Assembly: GCA_022393335.1 (NCBI GenBank)
Contig: JAJEKB010022010.1
Coordinates: 1 to 64,000, forward strand
Length of the DNA: 64,000 nt
From: Macrotrachela quadricornifera
Lineage: Eukaryota > Rotifera > Eurotatoria > Philodinida > Philodinidae
Direction: 5' to 3'
The position numbers and the translations under genes were made by a program. Below the pieces are notes generated by a model. It did not search any database and was not told the origin of the DNA. It was given only the letters and a program-made list of their open reading frames with translations. Positions 10,185 to 21,604 of the stretch are shown piece after piece (within the stretch, counting starts at the first letter, position 1; each line of letters starts with the position of its first letter).

Positions 10185-13100
10185 TTAATTCATTTCTTCA
10201 TTATGCTTTCAATGTAAAAATTCATATACTTATTGTATTCAATCAATAAATTCAAATCGCGACAAATTTCATTCTTATTCAGTTTATCCAATTGCTGAGT
10301 TGATTTTATTTTGATGAAAATTAAAATTCTATTGCTTTACAAAATTTGATAATCGTAAAAATAAAAAATTTTTCAATAATTAAGATTTTTATTTGTGTGT
10401 TGTCATCTTCTGATGAATAGTATATGAACAATTCGCAATCGCATCGTATTGTTTCGATTTCTGAAATATAAAGCTGAAATTTTTATCTAATATAATTTGA
10501 AAGTACTAAAAATTGGTTTTCATCTACATATTTTTTACATGTATACATATGAACTCGGCCTGTACTATTCATAATAAATGAATTGTTTGTCTGAATATCG
10601 GTTGAACCTAGGGTGAAGGTAAATTTTTTAATTATCACTATCGTACACATGTTTAGGTATCATAAATGTTGCTGTCTTTATTAGTAAATCCATCTATGTG
10701 ATATATTTCGTGAATTTTATTTACAAAGATTTTCTTTTTATTTAAGAAAAATTAAAGAATTGTTCAGTTGAACTATTTTTTCCCAATTAGGTAACATTTT
10801 GTTATTTGTGCACTAAATCAAAATTTGAATGAATCTTTCTGAATATTTGTTTTAAATGAATACCATATTTATCTATCGTAAATCGAAAAATATATTAGAA
10901 TTTCATTCTCTACCTTCACTGCCACAAATACACACGAAATCCTTATGCTTCACAAATCTCTTTTTAAACTTCCAAATACATTGATTTATTGAGCGCAAAA
11001 TAAAATTGATGCTTCTTCATATGCAACTTGGAGAAATTGAGGTGAAAATTTTTCTGTTAATATACTTCGAGAATTAGAAGGAAAACATGATATACAAGAC
11101 AGAGTACATCTAAACGATATACTAAATGAATTTTATGATTTAATTCATTTACGCTTCAGTTGTTTTAGAACATATTGTTAGTCAATTTAAAGCACTTTAA
11201 TGCCGATTTTTCATATCAAAGTAATATATTTCATTTGCATGATATTCAAAAGGGTCTGTAGAATCTTTCAAAGCACAATCAGAAACAAAATACTTCCAGT
11301 GCTAACATGTTGATTTAATAAAGGATAATAGATAATTTTAAGAAATGAATAAGTTTATTTGAAAAATTTTTATTCTAAATATTACATTAATTAGAATCGT
11401 TAAACTTTCAAAAAGGTCACGTACAGACTTACATCACTTAATTTGAAAGCGCTACTGCAAACTCATCTATAATATCCTCACCACATTTTATTGTATTCCT
11501 AATTAATAAAAAAAGATTATTTTTCTCTCCTTATAGTTCAAAATAGAGTCTGCAAAAACTTTTCAATTTATTTACAGAAAACTATTAATATATTTCTATG
11601 TATTTAGGATAGTTTGAAATCTAGAATGTTACAATATTTCAGTTAATAAATGAGATCAAATCATAGAATGATGTTAAAATAAGTTAATTAAAGATAATTT
11701 TTATGAATATATAATGAAATATAATTCTGATAATGTCGGATGTTATCAAGTTGATATGACAAAAATTAACTTTGTCAGGTTTTTTCTCGTTGAATTATTC
11801 AAGGTAAAATTCATTTTTTTGGATTATTTAAAAATCATTCTATAATATTATTTTATTCAAAAGTAATAATTTCCTTTAATTAGATTGACAAGTATACTGA
11901 TAAATAAATAAATTATCTTTTCATATTAAAAAAAATTTTTTTGTTTAATTGATTTCTAAAAATAATGGAAAAAATTATTCTCTCTTTTTTTTTATAAAAT
12001 AAAGAAATATATAATAAATACAAATATGAAAACAAATGTTAGTTTATTGCAGCTGCTGCATACTTACAATTTCTTTGTCCGATCATAAAATCAAGAACGA
12101 TAAAAAAAAAAGGAGTCTTTCTATAGTATTGATCAACAGGCATATTTATATTCCTTAATATTCCGAAAAGCATATTAGTAAATATAAGAATCTTTGTTTG
12201 ATAAAAAGAAAAACTACTTTTGCTGTTTACTTGATAAAAAATAAAGCAAGTAGCAGATGGTATTTACTGATGAAAAATCATATGATTGATTTGAAAAACT
12301 AAATGCATAATATGATATTCTACAGAAACTACGATTAGATAAAATAAACAACATATTCATTCTAGAATGTTTTTATGCTCAGCTAACCATATGATTTTAT
12401 TTATATATATAATTGTAAGATTTCTCTGAAGGTTACTAGTATATAAAAATAAATAAACTATCGATTTTATATTTACTTTTAAGTGTAATACTATTTATTA
12501 TTCGCTCCTTTTTTTCTAGGTAAGAAAATAAGCAAATAAAATGTCTTATCTATCTCAGCTTCTTGTTTTTCTTTTCTTCTTCCTGATCCAAATAAACAAA
12601 TCTAAATCAAACTCTCTCTGTATATATACATGAATTCGATAAAAAACGATTAGTATATTTTTCGATGGTAAACTTATCCTAACATCTTTCATATCAAAAT
12701 GAATGAATGATAGATCGACTGCTGTGATCATATAATGTTGACAGATAGACAATGATTGATAATAATATTAACATTACGCTAAAAGTAATGATTACTATAT
12801 CATTGAATATACAAATCTATATAAGATAAAAATGAAAAAACAACGTAGAAATAAATGTCAAAAAGAAAAAGAAATGAAGGTATTTATTTTATATAAGAAT
12901 ATTGATTGCGGGCATGCACACCTTTATTTATATTTTATATTCTTATTTTCATCAGAATAGAGAAATGATGGCATAAGAATATGTGTGAGTTAGAAATAAG
13001 AGAAACATACTAAAGAAAGATAGGAACGACGAGAGGAGGAAAAAGGAACTATAAATGCAGGAAAAAATCTATTTTCCTCCTTTGTCTTCCTTGAACAAAA

Positions 13101-13512
13101 TGAGTATTATCATCACTGAAATTGATTTTCTTTCTGTCATCACAGTATAGACATGCACCAAGCCCAAACTCAAACCCAAACCGTTTGGGGTTTGGGTCTG
13201 AATTTGAGCTAAGCAGTCAAACTTATTATAACATTTACGTTTTAATCTCGATCTGTTTATACTATATCCATTGTCTTTAACCCTTTCCAGCCGGCTCCCA
13301 GACGCCAATGAAGAAAAAATTTTTTCTCTGCATATTTTTTGTTGCTCTACCGCATAGATACCAAAACTATATTCTTCGTAATCAAAAAGTGTTTTTAGGT
13401 CCAATGGCTATATGTTGCCATTTAACAACAGCCGGTCGTAAGGGATCAAAATGCTTGAAAAATTTATTCTTCGAGTTCGGTTAACAAAATGCACTAGTAG
13501 ACGTTTTCTTGT
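10185..13512. other. AT-rich intergenic region, no gene seen
   Basis: Several short ORFs are scattered and lack domain-like composition. A short GC-rich inverted repeat (CCCAAACCGTTTGGGG) occurs near 13175-13200 and resembles the core of GGGCCC-type MITEs. Nothing else could be supported. Confidence 0.5.
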
Positions 13513-13755
13513 TTATTTACAAAGTTTATGTATATAATATGATTTTATGAGCATGTTGATCGTATCAAGATTGCCAATATGAAGTGAATTAAATACTAAT
13601 CGATCAAATTGTTCATTAACGTCTACAAGGGAATAGAGAACATCGATTGTATTCAGTTTATTGAAAATGATGAATAATATTTTATCTGGTAAATTGAGTA
13701 TATTGAGATTACTGTTATTAAAAGTATCCATGTCTGATTTCGATTTAATTTTCAC
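13513..13755 (-). pseudogene. Truncated F-box gene copy
   Basis: The 80-codon ORF contains an F-box-like N-terminus (NILNLPDKILFIIFNKL, then VLYSLVDVNEQFDRLVF). It is clearly paralogous to the intact gene at 15840, which has NILNLPDEMLLAIINKL and VLYSLVNINERFDRL at the same positions. It stops after about 80 residues, where the paralogue continues for over 450 more. No downstream exon with the LRR-like body was found on the minus strand before 13069, so this is a 5' fragment in inverted orientation relative to its paralogue. It could alternatively be a very short F-box protein. Confidence 0.6.
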
Positions 13756-15839
13756 GAAAATTATTTCATATAAGTAGAAAATTTAGTAAATTTTTCTTTA
13801 TAGTAAATAAATGAATGTATTTTTTCATAATAAATTGAGAAAATGAAAAGATGAAATTTTTATTTTCAGAATGATTAATGACAAAAAAAATGTAAAACAG
13901 AATTTTAAATAATCTTTTGATTTAAAGAAAATTAAATATAAAAAGTAAAATTTTATCAAAATGAATAAGAATTTTCGTTTTGATTTTTGATCTTTAAATC
14001 ATATAGAATGAAAATCAATAATTAATTCGTATAAAAGATGTAAGTTTTTATTTTTTTATTTATAATTGATATATTTTAAAGTTGCAAGAAAAAATAATTT
14101 CTCTTTCGGTCATACTTGAATCAGTAGATAGTTATTCTAGGTTTCTACACTTGTCATCATGTTTGTTTTTGTAGAAATAATTTTTCAATCGATGAAAACT
14201 GAATAACGAAGTAGTTTGATTAACAAAGACAGTATTTCTTCCTGCTAGGGAAAGCCGCACATATGTCCAGACCCGGGCCTGGCCTTAAAAATTTAGCTTT
14301 TTTTCAGTTCCATGCCTAGGTCTCAGTTAAACTCCAATCCCGGTTTGTATCAAGTGACGAATCTAAATATATAAGAATTGAAGTTAGCAAGTATTGATTT
14401 CCTTTTTAATTTTTTTCAAAATTTCTCCTATCCTTTTATTTCTATAATCAAAAAAAAGGTCAATTTTAACACCAAAAATAAAATCAAGTTGAGAAAAACA
14501 AAAAAATCTACATATACTGTACTTTTCGATAATCAGAAATTATTAATTGAACGATCATTTAATAGGAAAAAACAAGTAACGTTCGTCACTTCGACTGTAT
14601 AAGACAGAAATATTTTTCGCATGGATTGATATCAAAAAATTTGATCTAGAAAGCTTTATTCTAATAAGCAACGCAAGTTTCGCTTCTTGAATCGCAAAAG
14701 TTAAAGAAATTTCTCACTCTTTTTTGTAAAATAATTTAAGATAAACCTTATTTTTAGCAAGAGATTGTAAAAACTAGTCATTCCTTTTTCAAATGCGCTT
14801 TAACTAATAATTATCTGCATTGAAATAGATATTATACTACTACGTACTAGTAACATGATGAAATACATTGATTTTAGTTGGTTATATATACCCATGCAAT
14901 AATTAAGTATCTCGAAGTAATAAAAATTTTATTTTAACCAGCAACACATACCTATAATTAATTTGTTTTTCGACAATGAGAATATAAATGAAAACGGAAA
15001 CAGAAATAACTACTTTATATCATTTTATTGTGTGATAAGGAAAAACTACAGCGTAAAGATTCATCAACAAAAACCACTAAATGAATCGAATATATAGTAA
15101 AATCTGTGAAAAAAAAATATAAAATAAAAAAAATCAATATCAGAAACAAAAAAATTCTAACATTAATTACATAGAGCCTCCCACAATAAATCTATAGACT
15201 TTTTGTCATTTTTCAATTGTATTCTTCAAATCTCTGTTGGTATAGATAATAGAAAATAATTTTCTTCACAAGTAATGTAGCCCAAACATTTTTCTTTCGT
15301 TTCCCATTTTCCAAATTTTGAAATCCGGTCGAATGCCAAATCTATACCTACTTTTGTGAGACCTACTAATCTATTATACATTTACGTCATTTTGGGACAA
15401 CTGTATAATTCTACATCATCTATTGGAGCAAACGTATAATTTCTATCAATTTTGACATGGACATTAAAATTAAAAATGATCATCAATGCTTCAGATTCTG
15501 TACAAAATTTAAGACTCCTAAATCTTGTGCTTTATTGTAGTCTATCATTTCTTGTGTATCAGTGAGGTGGGTTACATGGTCGTGTTGTGTCTGTCAATTT
15601 TCAATCGTTATGACAAACGAACACGATGACCTCATGAACTCACCCTCATGAGATCATCAAAAATATTAGACAGAAAGAAAACAAATATATCTCATCGTCC
15701 ATTCATTGTTATCCAATAGCATAATATCAACATTTATGTCTCATTGTTTTCATAGACGGCAATGAGTAATTGAAAAAAAAAATAATATATATACATAGAC
15801 AGATAGGGTGCAACGAGGAGTCAGTAATATTAGTTCAAT
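13756..15839. other. AT-rich intergenic region between inverted F-box copies
   Basis: No convincing gene is present. A short GC-rich patch at about 14250-14340 (CCGCACATATGTCCAGACCC and GGGCCTGGCC) looks like a degraded GGGCCC-type MITE similar in style to the one at 52000. The ORF at 14378-14602 is low-complexity Lys/Asn/Phe. Confidence 0.4.
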
Positions 15840-17603
15840 TTGGATAATTTCAATAATCACAATATGACCAACATACTCAATTTACCTGATGAAATGTTAC
15901 TTGCTATCATCAACAAGTTAGAAATGGTCGATGTACTCTATTCATTAGTGAATATTAATGAACGATTTGATAGATTAACGCTTGAACCCTTTTACATTCA
16001 TAATCTTAATTTAACTATGAAAAGATCATGTCTTGATTATATCTCGCCAGAAGATAATCAAGTTCTCCATAGAATTTGTAAAACAATTTTACCTCGAATT
16101 CATCATCATGTAAATAAACTTATTGTTGAACCCGATTCAATCAAATATATTCTTCGTGCTGTCGATTATCCTCGACTTCATTCAATATCACTTGTTAACT
16201 TTCAAGAAGAAACACTGTTACGATATTTAGGAGGTATTTTCACTTTTTGATTTATCCATTAAAACCTTTACACTACTATAAATCTATGATGAACATCTTT
16301 TTTTTTCTACATTGTAGGTGATATGATTCTTCGTCATTTTCTAGCTGAGCAAATAACACATCTTAATGTCGATATCTATTACAAGAAAGCGATACCACGT
16401 ATATCCAATGAAAATATACCAAATATATTTTCATTTCTCTTATCATTCTGTAAACATTTAGTCGAGATTAAATTTAATCAATATGTATGTGATACAACTT
16501 TAGAATATTCACGTTATAATCTGTCATTAACCCATTGTGCATCGACTACTTTAACTAAATTAGAAATCATTGTAAAAAATTTTAATGATTGTCTTTATCT
16601 TCTTGATGGGCGTCTCAAATGTTTATCTACGCTAATTATCACAATTTTAGGTTTCATAAATTTATCATCAAATATACATAATTCGGTAAGAGTATTTTAC
16701 ATCATTATACAAGAGAGAAAATTCTAATCTAAATAGATCAATATTTTTTTTATATTTTTATAGAAAAAACTTCCCAAACTGAAACATTTTTCATTCATTT
16801 GTGCTTGCTCTATGAATATTTATGATGAGAAAATAATTCCATTACTTCGTCGAATGATAAATCTAAAAGAATTGACATTATTTCTCAATGTAATAAGATT
16901 CAATTGTACTTATATCGATGGTACACATTTATATAATGATATTTTACTTTATATGCCACGAATCAATAAATTTAATTTCAGTATATTTACTGAAGTTTGG
17001 AATAGAAACATTACAATAGATCTTCCATCGAATGAAGATATTCAACGTAGTTTTATTGAAAATGGAAATCGATATGTGGGTTCTTTTGTTGAAAATTATC
17101 CAAACAAGATGTGTGGAAATTGTCATGTCTTTTCACTTCCATATCAATTCGATATTTTTATTAATTTGAATAATTCTTTTCAAGGTGGCATATTCAATAA
17201 AGTTAAATCATTATCAATGTTTGATGCATATCCATTTGAATATGAATTTTTTCAAAAAGTCTCTGAATCTTTTACTTTTCTTCGAACTTTATCTCTTCGA
17301 AATTGGGAACCACAAAAAAATAAACAACATTCATCTACAATCATCACATTTGCACATCTTGTCGAATTGGATATTAGCAGTGTTCATATTGATTATGCTG
17401 AACAATTTCTTTTCGATAAAAACACTCGTCTACCTAATTTGGCCAAGCTGAACATCAATTATGAAAAATTAGTCATTATAACAAACAATTTTACTAATGA
17501 TTCAGCACGTCTCAACTGTTCTCGAGTAAAACATCTTTTCCAAGATGAATTATATGATCGTCCGGAAAATCTTCATATATATTTTCCTTCATTAGAAATA
17601 TAG
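15840..17603 (+). CDS. F-box domain protein, three exons
   Basis: CDS is join(15840..16233, 16318..16685, 16764..17603), 533 aa. Introns are 84 and 78 nt with GT/AG ends, and phases match (GG|GT encodes Gly; the second junction is phase 0). Residues about 10-45 form an F-box (ILNLPDEMLLAIINKLEMVD and following), which in known proteins binds Skp1 in SCF ubiquitin ligases. The rest is a Leu/Ile/Asn-rich body with weak LRR-like periodicity, expected to be the substrate-binding part. The start follows ATTTGG directly; the first Met gives the family-typical MDNFNN. F-box proteins of this form are a large bdelloid family. The partner and substrate are unknown. Confidence 0.85.
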
Positions 17604-18574
17604 TTTTTCATTGGAATTCTTTCAATAGAGAGAAATATTTTGATGAAGTCGAATGTATATTTCTATCATTATTTAGATGAATGATCTTTAATGAAATAAA
17701 GTAAAGAATGTAGGAAAATATGGTAAATCGAAGAATTAATTATCTATCAATATTAATGAATTGTTTGTTTATTCAGATATTTTTCATTGTTGTAAATAAT
17801 ATTTGTTTTATTAAAACTTGTCTCAATGAAGAAATTTTTTTTGAGAAAATCAGTTACGTATGTTCGATTATGACACAGATAAGTGCCAATGTTTTTGTTT
17901 GTCACTATTAAGAATTAATTCGAAGAAAAATCAATATTTTCTCATTTTTTCTGTTTGAAAGATAACTACAAAATTGACGTTGTTAGGAGGATTTTTCTAT
18001 TCTTGATATTCTAGAAAGTAGTATAAGTTTTAATATATTTTGCTTTTGTTTCTTAAAAATCTATTGAAATAAGAAAATTATTTCTTAAAAGTATTGTAGC
18101 AAGTTCGATCGTAAACCTTTTGAGAACATTAAGATTTCATATTTTGTGTCTTCAGGAATATGTACAAATTAAACTATGCGACAAGCATTTTTATAGCACT
18201 CAATATTTATAATTATTCTCTACGTTATTTTAATCTTGATATCCCTACGATGTTTTTATTATCATTGTGCGTTTTTTTTTCATAAATATTGGTATTAATG
18301 AAATATATATATTAAGAATTGCTTTTCTATCGTTGAAATGTCGATATTGAACTTGTGAACTTCATAAAAATTGAAAGAAAGAGCAAAATATTGAAATATT
18401 TTAACACGTGACATTTCGGTATCTATGTCCAGAGGTAGCAGCGTGGAACGTCCTTTTAAAAATGTCCTCCAGATGAAATATCCCCTAGTAAAAATGTCCT
18501 TTCAGTAAAATTTCAAAAACAGTTTAGAATAATGATCATAAAATTAATTTTATTTATAGTAAGGAATCAATCTT
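17604..18574. other. AT-rich 3' flank, no gene seen
   Basis: This contains an AATAAA-like 3' end context near 17694 after the F-box gene, and a patch of AAAATGTCCT words (18445-18520) related to the palindrome that follows. Confidence 0.4.
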
Positions 18575-19476
18575 TGAGGGTGAGGGTGAGGGTGAGAGTG
18601 TGAGGATGAGAGTGTGAGGATGAGAGTGTGAGGGTACATCTAAATACCGAACTAATTTTATTTTAACATCTTCACAAGAAAGTGAAGGACATTTTATATT
18701 GAGGGATATTTTTCTTAGAAACATTTTTTCAAGGACAAAGATCTGGAGGATGTTTTTTCTAGGGACGTTATTGGCTGTATTCTGCCCAGATACCATCATC
18801 AGACAAAGAGACCAATANNNNNNNNNNNNNNNNNNNNNNNNNNNNNNNNNNNNNNNNNNNNNNNNNNNNNNNNNNNNNNNNNNNNNNNNNNNNNNNNNNN
18901 NNNNNNNNNNNNNNNNNNNNNNNNNNNNNNNNNNNNNNNNNNNNNNNNNNNNNNNNNNNNNNNNNNNNNNNNNNNNNNNNNNNNNNNNNNNNNNNNNNNN
19001 NNNNNNNNNNNNNNNNNNNNNNNNNNNNNNNNNNNNNNNNNNNNNNNNNNNNNNNNNNNNNNNNNNNNNNNNNNNNNNNNNNNNNNNNNNNNNNNNNNNN
19101 NNNNNNNNNNNNNNNNNNNNNNNNNNNNNNNNNNNNNNNNNNNNNNNNNNNNNNNNNNNNNNNNNNNNNNNNNNNNNNNNNNNNNNNNNNNNNNNNNNNN
19201 NNNNNNNNNNNNNNNNNTATTGGTCTCTTTGTCTGATGATGGTATCTGGGCAGAATACAGCCAAGAACGTCCCTAGAAAAAACATCCTCCAGATCTTTGT
19301 CCTTGAAAAAATGTTTCTAAGAAAAATGTCCCTCAATATAAAATGTCCTTCACTTTCTTGTGAAGATGTTAAAATAAAATTAGTTCGGTATTTAGATGTA
19401 CCCTCACACCCTCACCCTCACCCTCGCACCCTCACCCTCACCCCTCACCCTCACCCTCACACACCCTCACCCTCAA
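18575..19476. repeat. Large palindrome with (TGAGGG)n outer ends around an assembly gap
   Basis: The left arm 18575-18817 and right arm 19218-19476 are near-perfect reverse complements (TATTGGTCTCTTTGTCTGAT abuts the gap on both sides). The outer ends are short arrays: TGAGGG on the left and CCCTCA on the right. The centre is 400 N. The arms contain repeated GGACATTTT/AAAATGTCC words. It is probably a long-TIR transposon whose interior could not be assembled. The open frames crossing the N run are artefacts. Confidence 0.75.
18818..19217. other. Assembly gap, 400 N
   Basis: This is a run of exactly 400 N at the centre of a palindrome. The round length suggests an estimated or default gap. 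Confidence 0.98.
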
Positions 19477-19771
19477 AGTGATCGAGACAATCGAAAGTAC
19501 AGTGAAACCTGCTTAATATGAACACTCTAGGGACCGGTGAAAAACGTTCAGTATAATGGAGTGTTCATAAAGGAGGGGGATAAATAAATATTGATTAAAA
19601 TAGCAGTTTAATCATTTAATGATAGAGTTTACGTAGTTTTAATTATTTTATTTGAATATATATGTTTTAAGACTACATTTCACTTTCATCCTTTCCTCTC
19701 TCGAGAGCAGTCGCACTAACGCTTGCTTACATTCTTTTTATATACGTGATTCTCCTCCTCTTCTCTTCGAA

Positions 19772-21604
19772 ATGAGAAGAGGTTCCAGAGACAACAATAA
19801 CACTAATTATCAAGAAAAAAGTCAACCATCAGCAAAATTGAAGCAAAAGAAATTAGCAAGTGGTACTATGACAAATAAAAATCAACGAACGACAATAAGT
19901 ACCATAAATAATCAATTAAATTTCAATTTAGAAGAAATGATTTCGTATATACGTGGCAATCCCGATGTTGCAATTGGTATTCACCAACAACTAACCAAAT
20001 TTGCCATCCCATCATTACTAGACGAACATAACGAGATTTCTACATCTCAAACTCCTAAAAGAAATTTAGATAACAGCGATAATGATACTAGACCAGTATT
20101 AAAACAACGACGCGTATTGACAAATGAAAAACAAAGAAATAACGCACATGAAAATAATCCAATAGCTAGAAATATGGCACAGGTATCGAATAATAATCCA
20201 ATACACGATTCATTCCCAGCAACAAAACATCAACAACGCCATCTTCCATTTGACCAATTGAAGCGGGCAGTTTCAAGTAATTTACCATGTTTTCTGATTG
20301 AGTACGATCCGTTAATAAATCCAAAGAATCGTCCATCTGATGTATCAGCAGCAAATATAATTGAGTCAAAATTCAAACAACAAGGAATTTTAGTTTCGTT
20401 TTCCTTAGTAGGTCATGTGGGAAATAAATTGAAGTTAGGTGTAAACAATAAAGAATCGTATGCAACACTAATGTCTACAGACAAATGGCCCTCGCAAATT
20501 AATGATATTAATGTTACTCTAATTAAGCCAAAGTTCACGCCAGATTCTTTTGCTCTAGCTGTGCGGTACGTTCCATTACAATATGATGATGAATATGTAA
20601 AAGAAGAAATCAAAAGAAATCTTCAATCAGTTGAAAACATCAGTCGTATAAATTATCGATATCAGAGAAGAACAAACGATTTCCGATTTACTGTAAATGA
20701 TCTTGCAGAATATAACACCTTGTTAAAGTTGGGTCGTATCTCTATTGGAAATTCATTTTGCAGTATTACATCATTTCTATCGGGAAATAGAATGACATAT
20801 TGTACTCGTTGCTGGTGCTTAGGTCATATGAGAGAGAAGTGTGTTATAGAACATCCGCGTTGTCGTATTTGTCTTGAAGACCTTATGGAAGGTGAATCAC
20901 ATAAATGTTCAAATCAGCTTCGCTGTGCTCAATGTGATGGTGATCACCATTCATTATCTAATGATTGCGAAAAAGTAGTAGAATATCGTACCACACTAAA
21001 AGAACAAGTAAACAATGCAATAGCCGCCGGAAAGTTACAACGTGTTGTACCTCGAGATCATCCGAAAGTAGAACAATACTATCATAACCAAAAAGAATTT
21101 CCTGCGCTGCCTACTCTACCATCTAACACGTCTCCATGGGGATTACGTTCAGCACAACCATTAGCAGCAGTAAACACCAATGAAAGAGAAGATTCTACAC
21201 AAATGTTATTAGCGATTAATCAAAACATCTTGGATATGAAAGAAAATACTTATCGTTTGGCGGAAAAATTAGACCGCATTGATATAAAGATCAACGAAAC
21301 AGCTCTCGATACCGATTTGCATCATAATACTCTGTTGGAACTTCTGCCTATTTTCGAGTCTTTAGTCAGTGATTTCATTTGGCCAATGATGATGCATAAT
21401 GTAGCAGGATTAAAAGTAAGACAACCGAAACTACAAGCACTATTCAATAATTTGAATAGATTATTGTCACACTTAAAAATGGATTATACAACAAGACGAA
21501 AACGCAGCTCGTCTCCACTTCCACATCTTAATCCGTCGGAACAACCACCAGTTTCGCTTGACAATACACCGAACATTGAAACCGATCAAAACATGAGCAA
21601 ATAG
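19772..21604 (+). CDS. LINE ORF1, Gag-like protein with three zinc knuckles
   Basis: I place the start at the Met at 19772 (MRRGSRDNNNTN), because the upstream in-frame Met at 19652 lies in the host MITE, outside the retrotransposon. This gives 610 aa. The N-terminal third is basic and polar. The middle resembles the RNA-binding region of LINE Gag proteins. From about residue 347 there are CCHC-type knuckles: CTRCWCLGHMREKC is a perfect C-x2-C-x4-H-x4-C, followed by CRIC...HKC and CAQCDGDHHSLSNDC. It probably packages LINE RNA into RNP. A coiled-coil-like stretch lies near residues 470-520. It ends in TAG immediately before the ORF2 ATG and in the same frame. Confidence 0.9.
   Translation: MRRGSRDNNNTNYQEKSQPSAKLKQKKLASGTMTNKNQRTTISTINNQLNFNLEEMISYIRGNPDVAIGIHQQLTKFAIPSLLDEHNEISTSQTPKRNLDNSDNDTRPVLKQRRVLTNEKQRNNAHENNPIARNMAQVSNNNPIHDSFPATKHQQRHLPFDQLKRAVSSNLPCFLIEYDPLINPKNRPSDVSAANIIESKFKQQGILVSFSLVGHVGNKLKLGVNNKESYATLMSTDKWPSQINDINVTLIKPKFTPDSFALAVRYVPLQYDDEYVKEEIKRNLQSVENISRINYRYQRRTNDFRFTVNDLAEYNTLLKLGRISIGNSFCSITSFLSGNRMTYCTRCWCLGHMREKCVIEHPRCRICLEDLMEGESHKCSNQLRCAQCDGDHHSLSNDCEKVVEYRTTLKEQVNNAIAAGKLQRVVPRDHPKVEQYYHNQKEFPALPTLPSNTSPWGLRSAQPLAAVNTNEREDSTQMLLAINQNILDMKENTYRLAEKLDRIDIKINETALDTDLHHNTLLELLPIFESLVSDFIWPMMMHNVAGLKVRQPKLQALFNNLNRLLSHLKMDYTTRRKRSSSPLPHLNPSEQPPVSLDNTPNIETDQNMSK

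Noticed and set aside
13069..13404. 111-codon minus-strand ORF
   Set aside because: It runs through the CCCAAACC/GGTTTGGG inverted repeat and shows no conserved motif or splice partner.
18554..19481. Two 260-codon ORFs crossing the N run
   Set aside because: They are mirror images created by translating a palindrome through 400 N, not genes.
19652..19771. N-terminal 40 codons extending LINE ORF1 upstream
   Set aside because: The first part lies in the host MITE and target-site duplication, outside the retrotransposon.
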